From: Cyclobacteriaceae bacterium
GTDB lineage: Bacteria > Bacteroidota > Bacteroidia > Cytophagales > Cyclobacteriaceae
Length of the DNA stretch: 7,634 nt
NCBI GenBank assembly: GCA_026994125.1
Contig: JALWRJ010000131.1
Location: forward strand, 1 to 7,634
Reading direction: 5' to 3'
Below the pieces are notes generated by a model that worked only from the letters and a program-made list of their open reading frames with translations, searched no databases and was not told where the DNA came from. Below, one piece after another: positions 1 through 7,500 of the stretch. The first letter of the stretch is position 1, and every line of letters starts with the position of its first letter. Position numbers and translations under genes: made by a program.

Positions 1-1125
1 ATTTACCCGTTGTTGTTATTGGCACTGCGTTATTTTTTTAAAGGCTCGTTTATTGCCAGGGTAGGAGGCGTAATATTAGCCGCCCAATGCCTTATTGGTA
101 TCCAGTGTTTTGTTATTGGTAAACTGGGGCTTTATCATTTAATTTGGGTGTTTCCTACCGGTTCGGCTGCCTTGTTTTTTACCTATTATTATTTGTACCG
201 CCACATGCAAAAGCCGTTGGCTATGCTTACCCATACACTTAAAGCAATGGCTCAAGGCTACCTTACCATTTACATCGATAAAAAAACATTGCAACGAAAC
301 GATGAAGTAGGTAGAATTTCTGAAGCTATGTGTTTAATGGTAAACAACTTAAAAGAGATTGTTTCAAATTTAAAAGAAGCTGCCCATACCGTTACAGCAA
401 ACAGCAACCTTATTACTAAAAAATCGACTGAAGTTGCCGAAGGAGTAACTAACCAGGCGGCCAGTATCGAAGAAATAGCGGCCAGCATTGAAGAGATGAC
501 TGCCAGCATGCAGCTAAATGCCGAAAATGCTGAGCACGCTAACAAAATAGTAACCGAAGCCAGTTCCGAAATTAATGAAGGAGCTGATTTTACGCACCAA
601 ACGGTAAAACTTATGGAGGATATTACCGAAAACATGGCAGCCATACGCGAAATTGCCGACCAAACCAATATGCTGGCTCTTAATGCAGCGGTTGAATCGT
701 CCAGGGCAGGCGAACACGGTAAAGGCTTTGCGGTTGTGGCCAAAGAAATTCGGAGCCTGGCCGAACGTTCGCGTGAGTTATCGGATAACATTAACCAATT
801 AACCGAGCAATGTTTTATGAATTCAAAGAAATCTGGCGATAATATGGATAAGGTGCTTCCTAATATTTCTAAGACCACCAGCCTGGTAAAAGAAATTGCA
901 ACGGCCAGTAACGAGCAGCGCCACGGTGCCGAACAAATAAACGAAAGTGTGCAAAGTATGAACCACATTACTCAAGTAAATGCCAACTCGGCAGATTTAC
1001 TTAGCCATATTGCAGACGAAATGAATGAAGTAGCTAAAAAGATGAATGAGGGATCTAAATTTTTTAAGACCGAAGAAACCTACGATTTACCTGCCAAAAA
1101 CAGCCAAAAAGCTAAAGCCTCCTAA
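1..1125 (+). CDS. Methyl-accepting chemotaxis protein (5' end missing)
   Basis: This is a membrane-bound chemoreceptor that would signal through CheW and CheA to control motility. The reading frame is open back to base 1 (374 codons visible). No ATG occurs before the first hydrophobic stretch, so the true start lies upstream and the TTG at base 10 is not convincing. Counting from base 1, hydrophobic segments lie at about residues 4-13, 17-40 and 45-66. A HAMP-like linker follows at about 67-120, with the conserved proline in QKPL and the acidic NDEVG motif. The long helical signalling domain runs from about 120 to 350. Its hairpin tip contains QTNMLALNAAVESSRAGE, with the CheA/CheW-contacting Glu (E232) and Arg (R235) in place, then GKGFAVVAKEIRSLAERS. 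Paired glutamates in the SIEEIAASIEEM stretch are likely methylation sites. There is no C-terminal CheR-tethering pentapeptide. The links between visible membrane segments are too short for a periplasmic ligand domain, though one could lie upstream. The family call is certain; the ligand is unknown. Confidence 0.95.
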   Translation: MYPLLLLALRYFFKGSFIARVGGVILAAQCLIGIQCFVIGKLGLYHLIWVFPTGSAALFFTYYYLYRHMQKPLAMLTHTLKAMAQGYLTIYIDKKTLQRNDEVGRISEAMCLMVNNLKEIVSNLKEAAHTVTANSNLITKKSTEVAEGVTNQAASIEEIAASIEEMTASMQLNAENAEHANKIVTEASSEINEGADFTHQTVKLMEDITENMAAIREIADQTNMLALNAAVESSRAGEHGKGFAVVAKEIRSLAERSRELSDNINQLTEQCFMNSKKSGDNMDKVLPNISKTTSLVKEIATASNEQRHGAEQINESVQSMNHITQVNANSADLLSHIADEMNEVAKKMNEGSKFFKTEETYDLPAKNSQKAKAS

Positions 1126-1136
1126 AACCAGGGTAC

Positions 1137-1277
1137 CTAGAGTGCATTTTTGGTAACATAATACCGGTATGCTACCAATCCTTTTTGAACTTTGGTAAGT
1201 TTTGTCAGGTCTTTTTTTGCCATGCTTGGTAAAATTAGTTTATTTAGCCTGGCAAGTACTACAAATAAAAATTTCAT
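1137..1277 (-). CDS. Small basic conserved protein, 46 residues
   Basis: This encodes a 46-residue, lysine-rich protein with a hydrophobic N-terminal stretch (MKFLFVVLARLNKLILPSM), a lysine-rich middle (AKKDLTKLTKVQKG) and an aromatic end (YRYYVTKNAL). It resembles a family of very short hypothetical proteins that I recall from Bacteroidota genomes, which share the LPS...KK...YRYYVT pattern. No function is known to me, and it could be a membrane-associated or RNA-binding peptide. The frame opens further, to an ATG at 1334, but I chose the ATG at 1277. The family pattern begins there, and the promoter-like box at 1332-1339 overlaps the upstream ATG. An A-rich stretch (AAAAAGA) precedes the start without a true Shine-Dalgarno sequence. 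The gene converges with the chemotaxis gene (11 bp between stops) and diverges from the next gene, so it is probably transcribed alone. Confidence 0.7.
   Translation of the reverse strand: MKFLFVVLARLNKLILPSMAKKDLTKLTKVQKGLVAYRYYVTKNAL
1150..1186 (+). terminator. Possible terminator of the chemotaxis gene
   Basis: An inverted repeat pairs bases 1150-1160 (TTGGTAACATA) with 1168-1178 (TATGCTACCAA), an 11-bp stem with one mismatch and a 7-base loop. A run of five T at 1182-1186 follows on the + strand. It starts 25 bases after the chemotaxis gene's stop codon, a sensible place for an intrinsic terminator. On the - strand the stem is not followed by T, so it would work in one direction only. 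It lies within the coding sequence of the small convergent gene, so the symmetry could also be a codon coincidence. The stem is not very GC-rich. Confidence 0.35.
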
Positions 1278-1331
1278 ACAAAATTTGTAAATCTTTTTAA
1301 GAATTGATTCGTTAGTCTTATTATTATAACG

Positions 1332-1339
1332 CAAATATA
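1332..1339 (-). promoter_or_regulatory. TAnnTTTG-type -7 box for the small gene
   Basis: Read on the - strand, these bases are TATATTTG, a full match to the Bacteroidota -7 consensus TAnnTTTG. It would start transcription near base 1325 and give a leader of roughly 50 bases before the ATG at 1277. I cannot find a matching TTG (-33) element at the usual distance upstream, which lowers confidence. It sits within the 76-bp divergent gap, only 14 bases from the start of the + strand membrane-protein gene, for which I see no equally good promoter. Confidence 0.4.
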
Positions 1340-1353
1340 AATAAACAGGTTTT

Positions 1354-2280
1354 ATGGAAAATGTAAGTCCGGGATATCATCATTTTTTAGAAGTGTGGCA
1401 TCAAATTATGTACATAGCAGCAGGAGCCGCTATTGCGGTGGGTATTATCTTTTTAATAGTACACTTTGTAAAGTTGGCAGCCATTAAAACCTATAAAGGT
1501 AAGTACGATTACCTTAAATTAAACCGAATTAAAGCGTATCAGTTCTTCTTTTTTTCATTAGCAGCTGCAGTTTTCTTTTTTGGCAATACCATTGGCGATG
1601 CTACTGTAGGTAAAAGCCTGGTGTATATCTTTGTGAGGCTATTTATTAGCTTATGCGTAGGGGTGTTGTTGGGTTATATTGTGTACCTTATTTTAAAGTT
1701 TTATTACCCTACCTTTTTAGAGAAAAAACTTACCAAATTACGTTATACACCTCGTATTTCATCGGCAGGTAACGAAATGAAACTTCTAAGTGAAGAAGAG
1801 GAAGATGTACACCTGGACGAAGGTATGCAGGCAGAAGAAAATGTGTTTTCGGTAGATTACGATGTGTGGGTAGATGAAGAAACCGGTGAGGTACACATCG
1901 AAAAATACATGGGCTATTTAGAAGCCCTGGAGTGTGGTTCGTGCGGTTTTAGAACCCTAAAGCTGGATCGTGAAGAAATACTTAAACCGGCCACCGAAGA
2001 GGAAGAAGGCAAATTGTTAAAACACTATAAATGCACTTATTGCCAAAGTGTGCGAACTACACAGCATACCATTGCTAAAATTTTAAAATCAGAAAACGAT
2101 TATAAGCTTCCAACCGATTATATACTAAAAGGACAACGAAAAGTAAAATCGATTATGGTAGAAATAATTTCTACCAAAGGCGATAAAAAAGAATACTTTT
2201 TTCAATCTACCCAACAAGCGAGCGAGTTTTTACAAAATTTTGATTTTGATAAAACTGATGATGGAGTAATGAAGTTTTAA
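1354..2280 (+). CDS. Three-segment membrane protein with a zinc-ribbon-like domain
   Basis: This is a 308-residue protein I do not recognise by function. Three hydrophobic segments lie at about residues 18-42, 61-80 and 88-115, followed by a basic patch (KKLTKLRYTPR) that should hold the rest in the cytoplasm. An acidic linker (about 145-180, including SEEEEDVHLDEG) leads to two cysteine pairs, CGSC at 194-197 and CTYC at 227-230. Their 29-residue separation fits a four-cysteine zinc ribbon. The tail (about 245-308) has alternating charged and aromatic residues, including KSIMVEIISTKGDKKEYFFQ, and looks like a small beta-rich domain. The start is the first ATG after an in-frame TAA at 1342-1344, with no clear ribosome binding site. 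A membrane-tethered zinc ribbon could bind protein or nucleic acid partners, but nothing here shows which. The gene stands alone, between a divergent small gene and a 136-bp gap. Confidence 0.85.
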   Translation: MENVSPGYHHFLEVWHQIMYIAAGAAIAVGIIFLIVHFVKLAAIKTYKGKYDYLKLNRIKAYQFFFFSLAAAVFFFGNTIGDATVGKSLVYIFVRLFISLCVGVLLGYIVYLILKFYYPTFLEKKLTKLRYTPRISSAGNEMKLLSEEEEDVHLDEGMQAEENVFSVDYDVWVDEETGEVHIEKYMGYLEALECGSCGFRTLKLDREEILKPATEEEEGKLLKHYKCTYCQSVRTTQHTIAKILKSENDYKLPTDYILKGQRKVKSIMVEIISTKGDKKEYFFQSTQQASEFLQNFDFDKTDDGVMKF

Positions 2281-2317
2281 CCTTTCCAACCTAAGTTAAT
2301 ACCGGCATAGCCATTGG

Positions 2318-2350
2318 CATAAAAACAAGCTGTTTTATGTGTTTGCATAA
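2318..2350. repeat. Overlapping imperfect hairpins upstream of prc
   Basis: Bases 2318-2327 (CATAAAAACA) can pair with 2331-2339 (TGTTTTATG) around a three-base loop with one bulged A. The right arm's TTATG (2335-2339) can instead pair with CATAA at 2346-2350. The stems are AT-rich with no following T-run, so they would be a poor terminator. They abut and overlap the putative -33 region of the protease promoter, so an operator role is possible. The rest of the gap (2281-2416) shows only a short GGCATA direct repeat (2304-2309 and 2316-2321). Confidence 0.25.
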
Positions 2351-2368
2351 GCAGAATGCCTACTTTTG
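2342..2368 (+). promoter_or_regulatory. Bacteroidota-type promoter for prc
   Basis: TACTTTTG at 2361-2368 matches the -7 consensus TAnnTTTG exactly, and TTTG at 2342-2345 could be the -33 element. The 15-base spacer is shorter than the usual 17 or more, so the -33 assignment is the weaker half. Transcription would begin near 2372-2375 and give a leader of about 45 bases before the ATG at 2417. This placement also argues against a TTG start at 2366, which falls inside the box. The promoter likely serves both the protease and the transporter downstream. Confidence 0.5.
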
Positions 2369-2416
2369 AATATTATACAATCTAATACAACCGCTTTGGT
2401 GAGAATTTCTGAAAAA

Positions 2417-4528
2417 ATGAAAAAACGATTATTAATCATTATACCGCTGGTACTGGTGTTAGCCGGTTTTGTGCTACTGCCTAAAAACAACAACATTGCT
2501 TTTAAAGCTCCTGATGAACTGCCTCCCTTTAAGCTGGAGTTTAACCTAAACGACAGCATTATAGTACTGGAGCCCGAAGCCAAAAATGTAAACGAAACCA
2601 TACTAATAACCGAGCTTTTAAAACGCTACCATTATAAAAAAGTGCCGCTTAACGATTCGCTTTCTGCGGTTATTTTTACCAATTATATCGATAACCTGGA
2701 CAACACCAAGCTTTACTTTTTGCAGCAAGATATCGACCAGTTTAAAAAATACCAATACGATATAGATGATATGCTTAAAACCGGCAACTTAGGTATTCCC
2801 TACCAATTTTTTGCCGTTTTTAAAGAGCGCTACTACCAACGTATTGCCTATGTAGATAGCCTGTTTACACATAATTTTGATTTTACTAAAAATGAAACCT
2901 TTAATATAGACCGAAAAGAGGTGCAGTTTGCTGCTTCTACAGCCGAGCAAAACGAACTGTGGCGCAAATACATAAAAAGTGAATTGCTGTTGCATATCCT
3001 CGATGGTAAAACCCAGGACGAAGCCAAAGAAATACTCAAAAAACGTTTCGACCGCTACAAAACGGCCATCCGGCAATATAAAAGTGAAGATGTGTACCAA
3101 ATTTTTATGAATAGCTATACCGAGTCGTTGGATCCGCACACCAGCTACTTTAACCCTATTTCGGCCGAAAATTTTGACATTGAAATGAGCAAGTCGCTAG
3201 AGGGTATCGGTGCCAGGCTATCTAAAGAGGGCGATTATACAGTGGTGTATTCCATTGTACCCGGTGGCCCCGCTTTTAAGGGCAACCAACTACACGATAA
3301 CGATAAAATTATTGGCGTTGCCCAAGGCGAAGAGGGCGAAATGGTTGATGTAGTTGGTTGGCGCAACGATGATGTAGTGCAACTTATTAGAGGAAAGAAA
3401 GGTACCTTGGTGCGTTTAAATGTGCTAAAAGCCGAGGAAGGTAAGTTGGCTAAACCCAAAGAAATTCGTATTGTACGCGATAAAATTAACCTGGAAGACG
3501 CCCGGGCCGAAAGCAAAGTGTATGAGTTTACCCGTGCAGGCAAGCCTTTTCGGTTGGGGGTTATCAATATTCCATCGTTTTATAAAGACTTTAAAAATTC
3601 GCACAACGGCAATCAAGCATTTAACAGCACCACGCGCGATGTACGCAAGTTAATCGAAGACCTTAAAACCAAAGATATAGATGGGTTGCTCATTGATTTG
3701 CGTAGAAATGGGGGAGGTGCTTTGGATGAAGCCGTAGAGCTGACAGGCCTGTTTGTAAACCACGGGCCGGTAGTGCAGGTAAAAGATTACACTAACCAAA
3801 TACACCAGGAAGAAGATAAAAGCAATACCGTGCTTTATGAGGGCCCGCTAACTGTTTTAACCAGCCGCCTAAGTGCCTCTGCCTCCGAAATTTTTGCAGC
3901 GGCTATTCAGGATTACAAGCGCGGGGTAATTATTGGAGAGCAATCGTTTGGAAAGGGCACCGTACAAAGCTTAATTGGTCTGCAACAATATATACCTGAA
4001 GAAAAAGAAAAACTAGGGCAATTGAAATTGACTACCGCCAAATTTTACAGGATAAATGGAGGCAGTACGCAAAACAAAGGGGTTACTCCTCATGTAGTAT
4101 TGCCCAGCTCGTTCGATCATACCGAGGTAGGTGAGGCCTCCTACCCAAGTGCCTTGGCCTGGGATCGAATTCCTCCGGCCAATTACACACCAGTTAATAC
4201 CATATCCGATGATTTTGTAGCCCAGCTAAACCTACACTACCAAAACCGTATAAAAACCGATAAAGATTTGCAACAACTAATGCACGACCTGGATAGGCTT
4301 AAAGAACAACGTAACATAACACAAGTAAGCCTTAATTTAGCCGAACGCAAGCAAGAACAAGAGGAAATGGAACAAGCGCACGAAAAGAAAGGTGAACTAG
4401 AAGAAACCACTTTCTCTAAAGAAGGCTTAGGTACGGCTACCGGCACCCAACCTTTAAAGCTTAAAGATGTGTATTTAGAAGAAGGATTACTTATTTTAGC
4501 CGATGTTGTTCAACTAACCGACACCTAA
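2417..4528 (+). CDS. prc: Tail-specific (C-terminal processing) protease, S41
   Basis: This is a serine protease with a Ser/Lys dyad that degrades or trims envelope proteins from their C-termini. The 703 residues are close to E. coli Prc (about 680). Residues 1-22 are a signal peptide or membrane anchor (KKR, then a hydrophobic stretch) without a clear cleavage site or lipobox Cys. A helical Tsp-type N-terminal region follows (about 50-245). Next come a PDZ domain (about 255-340, beginning SLEGIGARLSKEGDYTVV) and the S41 core (about 375-565), with LLIDLRRNGGGALDEAV at 425-441. In SASASE the middle serine is S488; D499 and K513 (SFGKGTVQ) follow at +11 and +25, the same spacing as S430/D441/K455 of E. 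coli Prc, so it should be active. A charged coiled-coil-like stretch (about 610-665) leads to the family's C-terminal LKDVYLEEGLLILADVV. I chose the ATG at 2417 because an upstream TTG (2366) sits inside the promoter box. The transporter gene starts 11 bp after its stop. No NlpI-like adaptor is visible. Confidence 0.96.
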   Translation: MKKRLLIIIPLVLVLAGFVLLPKNNNIAFKAPDELPPFKLEFNLNDSIIVLEPEAKNVNETILITELLKRYHYKKVPLNDSLSAVIFTNYIDNLDNTKLYFLQQDIDQFKKYQYDIDDMLKTGNLGIPYQFFAVFKERYYQRIAYVDSLFTHNFDFTKNETFNIDRKEVQFAASTAEQNELWRKYIKSELLLHILDGKTQDEAKEILKKRFDRYKTAIRQYKSEDVYQIFMNSYTESLDPHTSYFNPISAENFDIEMSKSLEGIGARLSKEGDYTVVYSIVPGGPAFKGNQLHDNDKIIGVAQGEEGEMVDVVGWRNDDVVQLIRGKKGTLVRLNVLKAEEGKLAKPKEIRIVRDKINLEDARAESKVYEFTRAGKPFRLGVINIPSFYKDFKNSHNGNQAFNSTTRDVRKLIEDLKTKDIDGLLIDLRRNGGGALDEAVELTGLFVNHGPVVQVKDYTNQIHQEEDKSNTVLYEGPLTVLTSRLSASASEIFAAAIQDYKRGVIIGEQSFGKGTVQSLIGLQQYIPEEKEKLGQLKLTTAKFYRINGGSTQNKGVTPHVVLPSSFDHTEVGEASYPSALAWDRIPPANYTPVNTISDDFVAQLNLHYQNRIKTDKDLQQLMHDLDRLKEQRNITQVSLNLAERKQEQEEMEQAHEKKGELEETTFSKEGLGTATGTQPLKLKDVYLEEGLLILADVVQLTDT

Positions 4529-4539
4529 GCTAGCACTAC

Positions 4540-7500
4540 ATGAATCAGGAACTGTTATTGTTAATCGTTCGTTTGTTTGCCATTGTAGCTAAAGAGCGAA
4601 TTACCGAAGACGAACGCAACAATTTAAAAGAGTTTCTATTATTGCACGTTTCGCTCGATTCGGTTTCATTTTTTATCGATGTGTTTGACCAGGAACTGGA
4701 CCGGGTAGCCGATGTTGATAACATAGACAACACCGATGAAGAAACCGTAGAATATGTAGCCGAGTGGGCCAATGTATTGGAAATTTGTAAGGTAATTAAC
4801 GCAAGCCTTACCAAGCAACAAAAGCTGGTGCTGTTACTCAAACTTATTGAGCTCATGCTGCAAGACGGGCAAATATCCGAGCGGCAAAGCAATCTTATTT
4901 TTTACATTAGCGAGGCTATTCATGTAAGCCAACAGGAAACCGACCTGATTACTCTTTTTTTAACAGGGCAGGAAATCGAAGAGCTGGATTGCAAGGAAAT
5001 ATTAATTATAGATGAAGGTTCGGCTCCCCATAAAGGTAAATCGGCTCATATTACCGCACGAAACCTTACCGGTATGATGGTGGTGCTGCGCCTGGCCGAT
5101 GCCGATACGTATTTTATAAAGTATCTGGGTATTTCTAACCTTACCCTAAACGGAAACCATTTCAGAAGTCGTAAAATTTATGTGTTCCCAACGGGCAGCA
5201 GTATTAGGGGTAATAAAATTCAGCCAATATATTATAGCGATATTGTAAGTAAATTTTTAAAGGAAGAAACTCGACAGCAAATATCGTTTGTGGCCAGCAA
5301 TATCCATTACAAGTTTAAGTCGGGAGCTGTAGGGCTACAAAATATAAATATAGCCGAGGAGGGAGGCAAGCTGATTGGCATTATGGGAGCCTCAGGCTCG
5401 GGCAAAACTACCCTGCTTAATATTTTGGATGGTAGCCAGTCACCCACCAGTGGTACGGTTACTATTAACGGCATCAACTTACACCAAACGCCCGACAACC
5501 TAAGTGGTATCATTGGGCTTGTTCCTCAAGACGACTTTTTGATAGAAGAACTTTCGGTGTATCAAAACCTGTATTATGCGGCACGCCTTACTTTTGGTAA
5601 CCATAGTATTGCCGAAACACATGCACTGGTGCAAACTACTCTTAAAAGCCTTGGCTTATCCGAAATTAAAGATTTAAAGGTGGGATCGCCTTTAGAAAAA
5701 TCTATTAGTGGAGGCCAACGAAAGCGGCTTAATATTGGCTTAGAGCTACTTCGGCAACCCGCTATATTATTTGTTGACGAACCCACCAGTGGACTCTCCT
5801 CCAACGACTCCATCAATATCATGGATTTGTTTAAAGAGCTATCCTTAAAAGGAAAACTTATTTTTGTGGTCATACACCAACCTTCCTCCGATATTTTTAA
5901 AATGTTCGACCGCCTGGTAATTTTGGATAAAGGCGGCTACCAAGTGTACTATGGTAACCCCGTAGATGCCCTGGTATATTTTAAAACCATTGTAAACATG
6001 GTAAACAAAGACCAGGGTGCTTGTATGGAATGTGGCAACATTAAAAGCGAGCAAATTTTTAATATCCTTGAAAATAAGGTAGTTAACGAATACGGCCGGT
6101 TTACCGAAAATCGAAGAATTTCACCGGCCAAATGGTATCAATATTTTAAAGAAAAAATTACCTTGCCTCAGGTTGAAACTACCTACGGCACCATTGAAGT
6201 TACTCAGCAAAATCCGGGCAGGTTACAACAGCTTAAGATATTTGGTATCAGAGATATACGTAGCAAATTGGCCAATAAGCAATACCTGTTTATTACTTTT
6301 TTGGAGGCACCCGTGTTGGCCTTGTTTTTAGGGATGCTTATTCGTTATTACGAAAACCTGAACGGTAGTGCTTCTTACCTTTTTATGAACAACGATAATA
6401 TTCCTATCTATTTTTTTATGACGGTTATTATTGCCTTGTTTATGGGGCTTACCCTAAGTGCTGAAGAAATTATTAAAGACCGTAAAATGCTCCAACGCGA
6501 GTCGTTTTTGCATTTAAGCCGAGCGAGCTACCTGGGTGCTAAAATTGCTGTTCAATTTGCCATTTCGGCTGTTCAAACCTTGAGCTTTGTGCTTATTGGA
6601 AACCTGATTTTGCAAGTAAACGGCATGTTAGTTACCATGTGGGCTATTATGTTTTTTACAGCCGGATTTGCCAATTTACTGGGGTTAAACATTTCTTCGG
6701 CTTTTAAATCGGCCGTTACGGTATATATTTTAATCCCATTGCTTATCATTCCTCAGTTAGTGCTTAGCGGTGTGCTTATTAGCTTCAATAAATTTAACCC
6801 ACAACTTAGTCGCCTCGATAAAGTGCCTGCCATGGGCAATGTAATGGCCTCGCGTTGGGCTTTTGAAGCCCTGGTTGTTAACCAATTTAAAACCAATGCC
6901 TACAACCGGCAGTTTTATGCGTATAAACGCGAAATAGCGCTTTCGGATTATTACGGAAATTACTATGTTCCCAAACTGCAATCGCACTTGGCTGCCTTGT
7001 TGCCAGGGTTTTCGGGCAAAACACTTGCTGATACAGCCTTAAACAGCCACTACCACCTGGCTCTGCTGCAAAACGAAATAGCAAGCCAATTAAAAAAAGT
7101 TGGTAAGCAACAATTTACCCACCTGAATGAACTTACAACTGATACCTTTACAAACGATACCTATTTGGCTACTGATGAGTTTTTAACTACTCTTAAACAG
7201 TTTTACAAAAACAGGCACCAAAAGTGGAGCCACAAATTAGACAGCTTGCAGCAACTCCTTACCGATACTCCAACGGGGTTGCAATTACAGCAGTTTTTGC
7301 GTGATCGAAATTATAATATTGCCCTAAGCGATATGCTGGAAGGTAAAGGGTTAACTACGCGCATAGCCGAAAGTAATGGCAGGTTAATCCAAAAAATTTA
7401 TCCGGTGTATTACCGGCCCGGCACCGATAGGTATATTGAAATAGCTACCCAATTTTATGCCCCCGAAAAAGTGGTAGCGCATACAACTTGGGATACTTTG

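Noticed and set aside
270..968. Long open frame (232 codons) on the - strand opposite the chemotaxis gene
   Set aside because: It is antisense to an unmistakable receptor signalling domain, and its Ser/Ala/Leu-rich translation is what the complement of such helical coding produces.
1278..1334. 19-residue N-terminal extension of the small protein
   Set aside because: The upstream ATG overlaps the likely -7 box, and the extension is low-complexity and not part of the family pattern I recall.
2366..2416. Extended prc start at a TTG codon
   Set aside because: The TTG is part of the TACTTTTG promoter box, and the added residues would bury the signal peptide behind a polar extension. The ATG at 2417 gives a normal signal sequence.
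2789..3139. 116-codon - strand frame inside prc
   Set aside because: It is fully antisense to conserved protease coding, with no promoter, start context or recognisable family.
4545..4892. 115-codon Ser-rich - strand frame opposite the transporter N-terminus
   Set aside because: It is a shadow of the TerB-like coding region; the long serine runs reflect complemented acidic and glutamine codons.
4540..4990. Tellurite resistance gene
   Set aside because: The TerB-like region is fused to a transporter and no other ter genes are present, so a tellurite role is not supported.
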